From assembly GCF_002288925.2 (NCBI RefSeq), contig NW_022098000.1:5370487-5434486 (forward strand): DNA of 64,000 nucleotides, given 5' to 3'. The stretch comes from Delphinapterus leucas (Eukaryota; Chordata; Mammalia; Artiodactyla; Monodontidae). The translations under genes were made by a program, and so were the position numbers. The notes under the pieces were generated by a model. The model made no database searches and was not told where the DNA came from. It saw only the letters and a program-made list of their open reading frames with translations. This document shows positions 27,897 through 40,035 of the stretch, piece by piece (position 1 is the stretch's first letter; each line of letters opens with the position of its first letter).

Positions 27897-29890
27897 GAAT
27901 TCAATAGTTAGGAATGCACTGATATGCTCTCAGACTGCATTTATGAGCATGTTATGCTCAGAACGAAGAAAGCAGCCCTTCTCTGCGCTGGCTGGTAAAT
28001 CTCACTTGGGGCACTGTGTTTTAAAAAGAGTCTCTGGTGAAATGTACTATCTCCTCTAGGAGCATAACGAGGCAAAATAAAGGGACTAGAAAGTTTAAAT
28101 CGAAGACCAGATTCTATAGAAGGGGATAGGGGAGAATCACGGCAGAGAGGATGCTGGTATACATCCCTTCACACACAGGCAGAGCCCCCGCTGCCTGCAT
28201 CCCTTCCATCTGACATTTACACTACTTTGGTCCAGAGTGGAGGTTCTAGACTCCTTTACAGATGTCTGAGCAGATAAGGTACCTCCTCAACGAAAGACTC
28301 AATAATTTAGGGTCCCGCTAATAGCAATTTAGACTTTTTCCCAGGACTTAATACACAGTCACTCAGGAAGCATGTAGGCACTTCTGTGAGGGCGGGGGAG
28401 GGACACGATGTCTTCAAGCACTTTCCAAGGCTCCCCTGAACGACACCTACACCTCCCACTCTTCCCAGCTCTACCTGCCCCAAGCATAAATCCAGGCAAG
28501 GCTAACAAGATAAATGTGAAAGGCCACAAAGGGATGTGTTGAGATACAAACCCAGCGGAGACCCCCAAACCCCCTTTTTCTCCCCGACGCCTTTCCATCT
28601 GTTGCCTTCACCATTGGGTCTCTATGCCACTTAACTCACCTTTCTGGCAAGACCCTCCAGTGACCATCGGACCCTCAATTATCTCTGGCTCTTCCACAGC
28701 CTCAGCAATTCTTTTTTCTGGTCCCACAGAGCTTTCATGCAGGCTCTGAGCATCTCCAGCACAGGGCAGGACCCGCCACCTGCGGTGCCAGGGTAGTTAG
28801 CACTCCATGGGTGTCCCTGGGCTCTGCTCCCTGGGCTCCCTGGTGACTCGGACCCCAAACGATAAAAGCACTCGTGAAATGAGATTACGTGAGGATTTAA
28901 GTACCCAAGGCCATTTCCTAGAAGTGAAAGGAAGGAGATTTGGCAAATCACTTCAATGACCAGGACGCCTTCTATTCCAGGAAAGATTCAGGGCATATTT
29001 TAAGAAAACGAAGAAAAAGAAATTTAATTTAGAAAGCGTTTTTTGACTTGACTCGCCCCTCCCCCATCTTTCTCCACGCTCATAACATCACACGTAAACA
29101 TACAAACACACAGCCACATGCAGAGTTTCTCATTATTTTGTAAAAAGGAGATATTGTACGATCTTCTCTGCATCTTTCTTTTCTTAGATAAAAATATATC
29201 AAGAAAGTTCCTCCATAACAACTTCTTAATAAAGCGCTACCTCATCTTTGCAAGGACGGCAACGTAGCCATGCTGTGTGTGCATCACAATTCATTCACAA
29301 TCATTTCCTTGACAAGCATTCACTTTATTTCCTTTTCCCTTTTTTTGGCCACCACAAAAATGCATTAATAAAAATTCTTCAATCTCCATCTTGACACGCT
29401 GGTATTTCTATTTTTCAAACAGAATGTCAGAGCTGGAATTGTTGGGCTGGGCTTCCAATTTTCATCGATAGTGCAGGAACAGCTTCCAGAAGGGCCCTAT
29501 CACTCACATGTCCACCCCTGCCCTGCATCCTAAAGGCAGGTTGCTTAGAAGATAATTGGCATTGGTGTTTGTATATGCACAGACTACCTCTAGAAAGATA
29601 CAAGGTAATAAAAGAGTGGCTTTCTCCTCTGAAGGGAAGTGCAGGCCTGGGACTCAGGAAGGGGCACTGCTTTTTGCTTTTCGCTATACACATTTTTGGT
29701 GCTGTCTTAATGTTTTACCACGTCCATACACTACATATTCAAAATATAAAATGCTCTCTAAAATATCTCTAGACATTCCAAAAAGAGCACTGGCCGTGTG
29801 TAATTCAATGGTGTGAGCTTAAAATGCATGGAATTTCATTTCAACTTTACCATTTTTGAGTGCCTCCATTACTCTAGATTCTAGGGGTAC
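27897..29890. other. Intronic stretch without recognised gene
   Basis: No recognised repeat or coding exon. Frames of up to 90 codons lack domains. Confidence 0.5.
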
Positions 29891-29903
29891 AAAAACTAAG
29901 GCA

Positions 29904-30113
29904 TGGGCTTCCCTGGTGGCGCAGTGGTTGAGAGTCCGTCTGCCGATGCAGGGGACACGGGTTCATGCCCCGGTCCGGGAGGATCCCACAAGCCGAGGAG
30001 CGGCTGGGCCCGTGAGCCATGGCCGCTGAGCCTGCGCGTCCGGAGCCTGTGCTCCGCAAGGGGAGGGGCCACAACAGTGAGAGGCCCGCGTACCGCAAAA
30101 AAAAAAAAAAAAA
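29904..30113 (+). mobile_element. Short CHR SINE, young
   Basis: Near-consensus short CHR copy with a long pure poly-A. A 13-bp duplication flanks it (29891-29903 and 30114-30126, aaaaactaaggca). Antisense to LRRC1. The body contains small changes such as 'aagccgaggag'. Confidence 0.95.
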
Positions 30114-30126
30114 AAAAACTAAGGCA

Positions 30127-32189
30127 GCCCTTCCCTCAAGGAGCTCCGAGTCCAGTAGAGAGAAAGACATCCACAATGCCAGGTGGCAGCCAGGATGCTG
30201 GAGGGTGAAGGATGCGCCCCTGGGCTCCTTGGGGAGCTGGCTGGATGCCCTGCAGTGGAGCTCTAGACAATCACCACCTCTCACTGAAGTGAGGGACTCG
30301 AATCTTAGGTGCGATTATGGGGGACTTTCTTCCGCCTCGTTAAACATTTCTGCGTTTGTCAAGGTTCCCAAAATGGGCATTAGTATCACTTCTGCAATCA
30401 GAGGCAGGGAAGAAAATACTACCCCCCAAAATCAATTGGCAGCATCAAAACTATCAACCCAGCTGAACTTTTTTTAGCTTAAAAGTTGAAGCACTAATTA
30501 AAATTCTGGCTATCTTCTCTGTCTTACCATGAAACGAATGTGACGAAATGTTTGTAAAGAGGAAGAGAGCTGGGTTTTTCGGGAGCCCTCACACTGTTTC
30601 AGATTGTTTGGCACCTAGGAAAGCATTCACAAGATGCGTGAATCAGAAAGAACAGCAAAGAAGGGCTGGTACACATCCATCACCCTTCCCTTTAGTCCCC
30701 ATGAGCTGACTTTCAAAGAAATACTTAGTTTACAAAGAACACTAGAAAATTATTAAAATCTTGAATAAGGAGCTTTAACATACTATTTAAATATTCTGTG
30801 GAAATAAGCTATATTCAAAACCATTGACTACAAATTTAGCTCTATTTTGATTCTGGTAACTCAAAATGAACACAAAAAAAGGCTTCTGACTGACTTCTCT
30901 AGGCGCCAGGCACTTAGAATTTCCACCTCCATGATTTCTCTCTCCCCACGTGTTTCTTTTGCTTAAGATTCAAGAGCCTGTTGGGAGACAGACGAAGGGG
31001 TTCAATTCCTAAAATACATTTGGAGAGTCCATCAGGTAATGAACGCACAAGTATTAGTATATAACAATCAGAGAGCACAGACCCAACATCTATTTTGTAG
31101 TCCAAGCCTAAATTATACCGAATATAATTAGCAAGCCAAGAATAAGGAAATATACCAAACGAGAAACCAAAATGTGCCTTTGGTGCTGTGCTCACCGTAA
31201 TTTATACCTTCAAAATATCTAGTGAAGAGCCCAGTGACAAAGGCACTGAAGATTAAAGCCTCTTTTCCTTAAAAACTGCTTCTGAGACTGGAATTACATC
31301 AGACACACCTTCATGCATTTGCCAAAACTGCTCACGTTAGGAAAGCCAAACTTTCAGTTAAGATTTTAAATGATTAGCGAGAAAAGAATGCGGAGTTATT
31401 CAAAAGTCACAAAGGGGAGATGGAAACTCAACAGCTCGGGTCCTCGGCAAACCTGCTTCTATCCTGGATATGGGAAGGGTTTTGTTTTGACAGAACCCTG
31501 AGGCAAAACCAAGGCATTCTTTTTTGGGGCTAGCATTAAAAACCAATAAAAACAAAACATTTTGTAAAAGCTGGCCTGTCTGTCTTCCAGGAAGATCAAG
31601 GTCACGTTGGCTGAGACGAAGTTTCACGGAGACAGCTGTCTGTGCGTTGAGCCTGCTTCACTAGCCTGTGGACGCAGGGGAGGGAGAAGAGAACCCAGGT
31701 CTGTCCCTGAAAACTGGAGCCTGAGTTCCCTGCAGGCCCAGCAGGCAGAAGCCAGCTCTGACAGGCTGCAGAGTCCCCCTGGCAGGCCAGGCCCACAGAC
31801 AACTGTCACCATGTTTCAGGGACCTGGGGGGAGAGGACTGGGCCTGAGCCAGGCATCAAATACAGCTCCTTGGGACCAGCTCAGCTGTGCGTGCATGTGT
31901 GTGTGTACACGCGTGTGTGCACATGTGCAAGCACGCGAGAGGAAGGGCCCAGTGGGAGAGCAGAATAGAAAACGAGAGAAGGGCACATCTCAAGTTGTGG
32001 CCACTAAGGGCCCCATGGCACACCTGGACCTATAGGCTGAGCCACAAACACCAGGGACAACAGGACAGGGGGCCCATCATCCATGGGCCCCACAGAGGAA
32101 GGGACTCTAGGCCAGAGGAGAAAGCAGCTAACCACTCCCGCTGACAAATACACCAGAAGTTCAGAGTATGATGGAGACCCTTGACTTCC
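30127..32189. other. Intronic stretch without recognised gene
   Basis: No recognised exon. A GT/CA-alternating segment at 31888-31930 is the only simple repeat. The 142-codon frame at 31607-32035 crosses it and has no domain. Confidence 0.5.
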
Positions 32190-32690
32190 AACCCTAGGTG
32201 ATGAGCACCATAGCACATGCCAAGCAGAGCAGGTGCCCTGTGTATACGGACTGCGCTCCTCACAACGCCCTCCCCGGATGGCATCACCAGCCTCACTTAA
32301 AGGATGAGAGAGAGTGGCATGGACATATATACACTACCAAATGTAAAACATAGCTAGTGGGAAGCAGCTGCATAGCACAGGGAGATCAGCTCGGTGCTTC
32401 GTGACCACCTAGAGGGGTGGGATAGGGAGGGTGGGAGGGAGACGCAAGAGGGAGGAGATGTGGGGATATACGTATATGTATAGCTGATTCACTTTATTAT
32501 AAAGCAGAAACTAACACACCATTGTAAAGCAATTATATTCCAATAAAGATGTTTAAAAAAAGTTAAACAAAACAAAAACAAACAATAAGGACGAGAGAAC
32601 GAGGCTCAAAGATGGTGAAGTAACTCGGCCAGACCACGGAATCAGTACAGAGGAGGCAGAGCAGGAACCTGACCCATTCGAACCAAAGCC
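32190..32690 (-). mobile_element. MIR split by an L1 insertion
   Basis: The left part (about 32190-32310) reads as antisense MIR: 'aggtgccctgtgtatac', 'ctcctcacaacgccctcc', 'cacttaaaggatgag'. The right part (about 32587-32690) continues it: 'gacgagagaacgaggctcaa', 'gaagtaactcggccagacca', 'gaacctgacccattcgaa'. The L1 at 32313-32586 lies exactly between, with its duplicated flank inside MIR sequence. Confidence 0.75.
32313..32586 (+). mobile_element. L1 3'UTR, strongly 5'-truncated
   Basis: Plus-strand cetartiodactyl-type L1 3'UTR: 'tagctagtgggaagcagctg', 'cagggagatcagctcggtgc', 'gatatacgtatatgtatagc', 'accattgtaaagcaattata', then an 'aataaagatg' end and an A-rich tail. Flank duplication 32300-32310 and 32587-32597 has one mismatch. 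It lies in an MIR. Confidence 0.93.
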
Positions 32691-32699
32691 CACCAAGCC

Positions 32700-32870
32700 C
32701 ATGGTTCTCAGGGTGTGGCTGCGGGACCCCCAGCACCACTCACCTGGGGCGCACCCTCCCCGGGGCACATAATCCATCAGAATCTCTGGAAATGCAGCTC
32801 CGGAATCCATAGGTTTCCAAAGAACTCCGCAGGTGCTTCTGATAAAGAACCAAGTCTGAACCCCTGTGGT
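32700..32870 (-). mobile_element. MER20-like hAT remnant
   Basis: Begins 'tggttctcagggtgtggctg', followed by 'cactcacctgggg', 'catcagaatctctggaaatg' and 'gtgcttctgat'. Old non-autonomous DNA transposon. Less certain than the copy at 2.9 kb. Confidence 0.5.
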
Positions 32871-34989
32871 GCCTGCCCACCAGCAGCCAGAGGAGGCAGC
32901 GCGGCCGGAAACCTGCTTCGTGCGCATGCTGGTCACCAACCAGCCGCGCCGGCGTGTGGCCACATGCACGTCATTCTTTACAGTCCCCACTGAGGGAGCC
33001 CAGACCCCAGGGGCTCCCAACCTAGAGCCTAGAGCCCAAAAGGCCCACGAAGACAGTAACACAGGTCTCGGAGTCCACTGCAGTATTTCAAAGGCCAAGA
33101 GAAATCATACCTTCGTTACCTAACTCCAGGTCTAAGTGAAATGTCTTTGGAAGACGGAAAATTTAACGGTTCATCACTTCACAAATACAGTGTGTCTGGA
33201 CTCAAAGCCTTTACAGCCAGGCTGAAAACGGAATAGAGAAGTGGCACAGACCCCAGGCAGGCGCCGTTGCTCCAACATCTGGGCACTTCCCCACTGGAGC
33301 CACCTTGGGGCCCCTCCCTCCACCCAGCAAGACAGAAAACCCGGGTCAGTGCTTCAGGGAACTACGGTATTTCCCGGACAGATCCATAACCTTATTCTCT
33401 AGACTTAGCCCCAGCCTGTCCCAAACATCAAATGTCCCTTCAAAGGAACAAAGACCTGCAAACTCCAGGGATGGTCAAAGGTATGTGTGGGTGGCCTGAG
33501 GATAAACAGTGTTTTTGAAATTTGAGTAAAACCCGGCAGGGTGATTAATCTGAAGGGCAAACCATGCCTTCGGATGCACGTGTGCCTACGTTACAGCTCA
33601 TTCGCCAAGTTTGAGAACTAAGAAAATAGAACATAAAAGCTTACTGAATCAACACCCCCCAAAATTGATCTACACATTGCTTTAGCCAACTAACTTGAGC
33701 CGAACTCTGTGAGAAAATGAACTGGGGAGAAAGTAAATATGGAAAGAAGAGATGGGCAAAAGGGTAAGGAAAGAAAATGCTGTAAGGGAGCAAAAGAGGA
33801 AGGACAAGTCAAGAAGCAAACTAGAAAAAAGGAAAAAGAAACAGGATTGCCAAAGAGGGACACTCTGTCCAGAGGAAAGGAGCGGGACTGCTCACACATT
33901 TTTATCAGGATCTGCGGTTCACTTGAGCCAAAGGCTTCAGATTACTATCACCCCCCTATTAGCTCCCACTGGGAAACTAATTAGCTAGTTAGGTCTTTAT
34001 CTTTAAAACCTCCATCCTCCAAACAGAAGGCATGCCCAGGAAGGCGTGGAGCTACCGAGACAGTGGGCTCCAGTTCCCAGTCACCCCCCCCCCGAACCCC
34101 TGCAAAGTCCTAGGGTCTGTAGAGCAGAGGGGACGACAGGAGCCCAGCCAAACCCAACCCGGGCACTTGATACATGGTGTGGTTTTTAAATTGTTTAATA
34201 AGATGTCAACAATTAGAAATCAGGGGACTTCACATAGAAAATCTTGTTTTCCAGCAAAAGAAAAACAAAGCACTGAGTTAGGCAGTAGCAGGAGGCCCTC
34301 ATCCCCACCTTGGGTTGGTCAGGTGGGAGCACCCCCTCCAGATGGGGCGTGGGCGCCTCCTGCCCACGGGCCTGTCTCAGGCTGGACCTCCCCATCCCAC
34401 GCCCCCCACCTGTCACTGCACAGCTGATCCTGAGACAGGCGAGCCTCGCAGCCCCCGGCTTCCTTGAGGCTAGTGACCGCCACACCCTGGGCGTCACTAT
34501 CCTCACCTGGTCACACCCTGGAACGCTGACCCCACTCCAGCTGCTTCCTGTCACTCACCTCGACTCCGATATTCCAGACCTGCCACGACCTCTCCCACGA
34601 CCTCCACCTCTGCTTCTCCTCGACCCTCTCCCCTTGCGGGAACCTCCCCCTCTCCCCAACGAAACAGCATCCCAAACCTTACGCGTCAGAAACCTCAGGA
34701 GCCTCACACCCTCTCATCCTGCTGGCCGCCCCCGCAGGCGGACTGGGCAGCTACACCCCATCCTCCTCTATCCCAGGCCAGTAGAGCTGAGCCTTCCAGA
34801 GGAAAACAGAACAACGCACGAAGGCCAAAGGCACCCCCGGGAATTCACACCCACCCAGGAATGCCCCGAGCCCCCCCCGCCCCCTCCTGCCTCACCTTGC
34901 AGGTGCCCCACCCCTCCTCCACTGAGAATACTGAAGCCCCCAGCCCTGATCTTTTATTAACCACACGCACCCTTCCCCTCGGTCCTCCA
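32871..34989. other. Intronic stretch, C-rich, no recognised gene
   Basis: Contains a 216-codon plus-strand frame (34310-34960) rich in Pro, Arg and Leu, plus frames of similar size on the other strand. The codons follow a C-rich, stop-poor composition. There is no signal of domain structure and no splice evidence. Confidence 0.5.
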
Positions 34990-35430
34990 ATTCTGAGGGT
35001 GGTACCCAGTTCCTCAAGCTGAAAACTCAGCCGTTATCCTTGAGCCCAGACCCTCCAAGCCAGTCAGTCACCAAACCCTGCCCCTGTCCCGCTCCCCTGA
35101 AAATCCGCGCACAAGCTGCCAACAGGCTGAGCTGTCTCCACACAAGTCTGATCAGAGCCCCGGGGCTTACTGAAATTCCACTGACGACACGCGTCCGCGA
35201 CAAAATAAGGACCAGCCTCCTGAACCTGGCTTTCACAGCCACTCACAACGGGGCTCCGGCTGTCCTGACCCCTCTCCTTTAAAATGTGGCTGGGGTGTAC
35301 ACCCCTCCCTCCACCCCTAGGAAGCCTGTGCCACCAGCTCCACGGGCTCGGCACAACGTGCCCGGGTGTCGGATGCCCCTGCTCACTTTTGCATGCCCAG
35401 TACCTAATAAACGCACTGGCCTTTCAACGC
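34990..35430 (+). mobile_element. Possible L2 LINE fragment
   Basis: The C-rich order and the terminal words ('tgcccagtacctaataaacg') resemble an L2 3' end in plus orientation. Heavily diverged, so tentative. Confidence 0.35.
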
Positions 35431-35499
35431 ACATGAGCTGCGTGTTGATCTCAGGGCCCCCAGCCTGGCTCTGCCAAATGAGAACATGGCATGAAAAAG

Positions 35500-35705
35500 C
35501 TGGGCCTCTGGAGCCCCCGGACCTGAACTTCCCACCAGGTTGTTTACCACGCGGGTGACCTCAGGCAAGGGCTCAGCTTCTGTGTCCTCATCTGTAAAAT
35601 GGGGCCTTTAAAAACCCTCCCACATAAGGCTGACCTAAGGACCAGGCAAATCCTGTGTATGTGCCTAGCTGTGCGTCTGAAACACGGTAGGCGGTCAGCA
35701 AAGAG
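35500..35705 (+). mobile_element. MIR
   Basis: Plus-strand MIR words: 'gtgacctcaggcaag', 'gtgtcctcatctgtaaaatg', 'gaaacacggtaggcgg'. Diverged but ordered correctly. Confidence 0.6.
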
Positions 35706-36114
35706 CTCCACTGGGTGGTTTCAAAACCGTAGCTGAGGTTTCCCTCCGCTCTTGCAAGGCGAGGGCAGGCGGTCCAGTGCGTGGGCAGACCTTCTGCACC
35801 GCCTGGCCATCTCACTCCTCATGCACGCCTCTGCAAAGACACAGGCCTGAGCAGGACCAATGCTGTGTTCTCCCTGGACCCTGCGCCGGCAGGATGCACT
35901 GCCTCAGCCCCAGCCTCCCACCCGAGTGCAGAGCAAAGCCACACCACACGCCCCGCTGGCTGTCGGCGGGTCCCTCCAGGGACACCGGACGCAGGCTGAA
36001 CTTGACTGAGGCTGGACTGCAGCACCACCGGCCCCTTGGAGTAACTCACCACACTGTGGCACCAAAGGGAAATGTCCGAGGGTTTATGTATATCAGCTAC
36101 CCCATAAAAAAATT

Positions 36115-36430
36115 TTTTTCAATGCAACAGACATTTTTTGAACATTTCCTGTGAATAAAGCACTGAGTTCCCCACTGCCTGAGACAGAGATGCATAAAAC
36201 AAGTCCCTGATGACAAACCGAGAGAAACAAACAGATGTACAGCTAAGTCTAACTCTGAGGAACAGCAGGAGAGAGGTGAGTCAAGAGGGACTGTGGCGGG
36301 GGGGTGGGGCGGGGGGGGCGGGGGGGGGAGGTTGCAGGGACATGGGGTCATGGGTATGGCTGCAGAGCTGGGAGGGCTTCTCAGAGGAGGCAACATCTGC
36401 CCTAGAGAAGAGGCTTCTGAGCAGAGCGCA
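36115..36430 (-). mobile_element. L2 LINE fragment
   Basis: Antisense L2 order: 'acattttttgaacatttcct', then 'gcataaaacaagtccctg', then 'ggagggcttctcagaggagg' and 'gcaacatctg'. A long G run (36296-36330) expanded inside it. Confidence 0.5.
36296..36330 (+). repeat. Poly-G tract, G-quadruplex-prone
   Basis: Thirty-five bases, nearly all G, with single T, C or A breaks, giving more than four runs of four or more G. It lies on the template strand of LRRC1, so the transcript is C-rich here. Confidence 0.9.
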
Positions 36431-36479
36431 CAGCAACCGACAGGCACGGAGGTCTGGAAGACGCGAGACCACTGAGTCA

Positions 36480-38124
36480 CAGAAATTTAACCATCAAAGA
36501 CCACGGTCAGAAAGTACTAAAATGTACTTAGCATGTTAGAATTTAACAACTTAGAAAATAAGTATATCTGGAAATTCAATCTTTATAATATCTTCTTGAC
36601 TTATTTTTTCTTCTCTCACAAATTTTCTCTCACACATAGTGAGAAGGAAACCTAGGGAAAACATCAACATGTCCAAGCTTTTCTTTTTCTTAAGAATACC
36701 TTGGAACAGAAATCAATCCTGCCAGAGACTTTCCCTCAGCAGACAGTCCCTGTGTTTCTGGCAGAAGACACAGGGTTAAAGGAGAGAGACGTCACAAAAG
36801 GAGGGCATCTGCAAGGGCCAGCAGGTGGCACCGTCTCTGCGCCTCCACCTTTCAGGAGCACTGCAGCCACACCCATCCCCACCCCGTATTCCTACCCCTC
36901 ACCTTCCCTGCCTCCCTGCCTCCCACTAGAGGCCAGAAAAAGAGTCCAGGGTCCACCCGTGACTCTGCATATGCCCATCCCCGGGTGCCACCATACGAGG
37001 AACTGCAGGTCACTCAGGAGTCCCCTCAGTGCCCGGCACTGCCAACCTGCTAAACCAACCCTAACTTTCCTTTGGGCCTCCTGACACGTGAGGGCCCTAA
37101 GTGCCTCTGTCACTTAAGGCATCTTAGGTTGAGATGTTTGTCACTCGCAGACAAGAATATTCCAAAGGCGCTCCTGTTTCTTCAAGGCTGAAACCCTCTA
37201 TGAGGGGAAATGACCAGTGAGCTGAAACCATAGAAGTTACCTTACTTTGGACCTAAACCCGAATGTCGAAATCAAACATTTTAGAATATAGAAATTTTTA
37301 AAGACTACAGGAACTACACCTCACAAGCAATTACCCCCTGCTCTACTTGCCTGACAAAGACATCTTGAGAGATATTTTCTTTTCGAACAGGAATTTCTAA
37401 AGAGGGGTGGGCATGGGTGAGGTTGAAGAGTGGGGGTAGGGCTTGCTTTCTCTTGGCCTCTGTGTAACTTCAGTGGATCACCACCATTATCAGAGAGAAC
37501 GTGACACTTTCCTCTACCGCCTCTTGCCATTTTAGAACCAAGTTATCGCAAATCAAGGTAGGTGAATTACTGTCACATGCCACTAGGTAAGGTGCATCTC
37601 CTATAAGACGCATAGCTTCTATTAACCTAATCTTATTAGCGTCCATGTGTAGCAGTATTGGAATGTGTATACTTCCAGAAAGTACATTAGAACCTCTTTA
37701 TGAGTCTGACCTTTACAGTCAAGACTCGTAACTGCCTCATGAGCCAATCACTTGATATCATGCTTTGACAACAGAGATCAACAGTATAATAGCTGAATTA
37801 TTGGCAGCAGAATTATAATGGAGACACTCCTAGGATAAAACCAGCGCTCATTTTCTCTCCTGAAGGTAAAAAAAAATCCAGCCCCCCAAAATGGGTGCCA
37901 CTAATCTTCTTTGAAAGATTAAGCGTGAATAAGCACATTAATATTTGGTGACCTAATTTTTAAAATATTTCAGCTCAGTGCTCTTTTTCTTAACGATTCA
38001 AAAATAACCCAGGGGGCACAGGTGTCTCTGTCCTCTTTCCCAGAGTGGACGCAACTCCTGGCCCATCAGGTGGCTTTTGGTGCCAAAGACGTGGTCTCTG
38101 TGCATGTGACCTTGAGGAAACACG
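36480..38124. other. Intronic stretch without recognised gene
   Basis: No recognised exon or young repeat. A 127-codon frame at 36701-37084 is Pro-rich with no domain. Confidence 0.5.
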
Positions 38125-38370
38125 GTCCAGTGGTTAGGAATACTGGCTCTTGAACCAGACAGCCCCACTGTGACCCCCAGCTCTGCTCGTACTAGCTGTG
38201 TGACTTCAGCAAGTTAAGTCATCTCTCCACGTCTGGTGTCCTCAAGAGGATAATAAAGCTATTTATGTTTGTTGTGAGGATTGAATGAGTTCATCATGGG
38301 AAGTGTTTAGGCAAAGCACAGCTCGGGGCACATTGCTCAAAAAATGTCTGCTGTCTTTATTATAATTACT
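38125..38370 (+). mobile_element. MIR
   Basis: Plus-strand MIR: 'ccagtggttaggaatactgg', 'actagctgtgtgacttcagc', 'gttgtgaggattgaatgag'. Well preserved for its age. Confidence 0.85.
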
Positions 38371-38439
38371 GATACCCAGGCTTCCACCCCTAAGTTCTGG
38401 GTCTCATAAACACTTCACCACACCCCAACTCAAGGACTT

Positions 38440-39186
38440 ACCAGGTCCTAGGCCACTATACTCCCTTTCCTGGTCCTCCCAAACCCCGTAAAGGCTCTGC
38501 CAGCACCCCAGTTGATAAACCCAAAAACGTACATCAGCAGGTTCTGTTGACTGTACCCCCAAGATAAATCTCATCGCTCACTGCTACCACCCCGGTCCAA
38601 GAGCCCATCAGTTCTCCAGGTCTCTCTGCTCCGTGAACCCTTCCTCCCTCGAGACTAAGCTCTCACCTGCCAGCAGAGTGAACGTTCTAAAACACAAATC
38701 AGATATCTATAGGCTTATGATCTGCCATACTTCCAACTGGTGAAAAAAAATCCAAACTCCTCACCAGGGTCTCTGAGCTCCGACATACATTAACCCCACC
38801 AACATCTTCACCTTGATTTTCCACCCCCCACCCTGTCATACCAGCCACACTGACCTTCGTTCTGCCCACAAACACCCCAAACTCATCCCGAGCCTTTGCA
38901 AGGAGCTCTGCACTGTTCACACAGCTGCCTCACCGCATCAGGGCAAGGGTCACCTCCTGGGAGAGGTATTCTCGGAAAACAGAAACCTCTCCATGGCTCT
39001 CAACCTCATTTCCCCATTTGGTTTGCTTTATAGCTCTGATCGCTATCTGAAATTCTTATTTGCTTACCCATTTACCAGCAGTCTCCCTTACTTGGAATGG
39101 AAGCTCCGTTAGGACAAGGCAAGATACCCACCTTGCCAGACCGAAGGATGCCTGTAGCACAGCCGGCACTCAATAAAGATGCAGGG
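38440..39186 (+). mobile_element. L2 LINE 3' segment
   Basis: Plus-strand L2 order: 'cttatgatctgccatacttc', 'tccaaactcctcaccagg', 'gtcacctcctgggagagg', 'agctccgttaggacaagg', ending 'ggcactcaataaa'. Any frame is heavily broken. A CHR SINE entered at its 3' end. Confidence 0.75.
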
Positions 39187-39389
39187 GGCTTCCCTGATGG
39201 CGCAGTGGTTGAGAGTCCGCCTGCCGATGCAGGGGGCACAGGTTCGTGCCCCAGTCCGGGAAGATCCCACATGCAGTGGAGCAGCTGGGCCCGTGAGTCA
39301 TGGCCGCTGAGCCTGTGCTCCGCAACGGGAGAGGCCACAACAATGAGAGGCCCGCGTACCGCAATAAATAAATAAATAAATAAATAAAT
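39187..39389 (+). mobile_element. Short CHR SINE with 15-bp internal deletion
   Basis: Short CHR SINE with an (AATA)n tail. The usual 'gagcctgcgcgtccggagcctg' region has only one 'gagcctg', so 15 bases are missing, exactly one repeat spacing. A 15-bp duplication flanks it (39172-39186 and 39390-39404). Antisense to LRRC1. It is inserted in the 3' end of an L2. Confidence 0.93.
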
Positions 39390-39832
39390 AATAAAGATGC
39401 AGGGTGCATAGGGGAAGGGGGAGGGAGGATCTGCCAGGACCCAGCAGAGATCGACCCCCCAAACCCCCACTCCTGAATCACACTGCCTGGGAAGCCTGAC
39501 ACCAACATCTAGTCAGGAAAGCAAATTTCAGCAGAAGAGTAGAAGGCTGTAGCTTTTGATCCTAACATACTCCTCGAAAAGCCACCTCAGTCTGATTTTA
39601 ACTCATAGATATTCCTTAATCATCAGTCCCCAAATTAGGTTTCCCAAAATACAGTCTCCCGGGTGCTCAGATCCACCCAGAGTGAACCTTCAAACAAGCG
39701 CCTCTGACTCTGCTTGAGTTCATTTAAAAACGAGACCAAAAGCCCCAGCCAAGGCGCCTATTCTACCTCACTCCTAAAAGCTGGGAGAACGCAACTGACA
39801 CAGGGGAAAAAATTCAGTGTTCAGAGGTTGTT

Positions 39833-40035
39833 GGGGTGTGTGTGTGTCTGTGTCTGTGTGTGTCTGTGTGTGTGTGTCTGTGTGTGTGCCTGTGTGTATC
39901 TGTGTGTGTGTCTGTGTCTGTGTGTGTCTGTGTGTGTCTGTATGTGTGTGTGTCTGTGTGTGTGCCTGTGTGTGTGTCTGTGTCTGTGTGTGTCTGTGTG
40001 TGTGTGTGTCTGTGTGTGTGCGTATGTGTGTTTTA
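39833..40035. repeat. Compound (TG)n microsatellite with TC/CC interruptions
   Basis: About 200 bases of TG with regular TCTG and GCCTG breaks. A larger pattern repeats: the word tctgtgtctg starts at 39847, 39911 and 39977 (64 and 66 bases apart). Frames of 66-130 codons on both strands cross it because it lacks stops, giving alternating Cys/Val or Thr/His runs. These are not genes. Confidence 0.97.

Noticed and set aside
32553..33098. 181-codon minus-strand frame
   Set aside because: Runs across the tail of an L1, a MIR piece and a MER20-like remnant. A patchwork of repeats, not a gene.
34310..34960. 216-codon plus-strand Pro/Arg/Leu-rich frame
   Set aside because: C-rich low-complexity DNA. 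No domain, no splice evidence, overlapped by a frame on the other strand.
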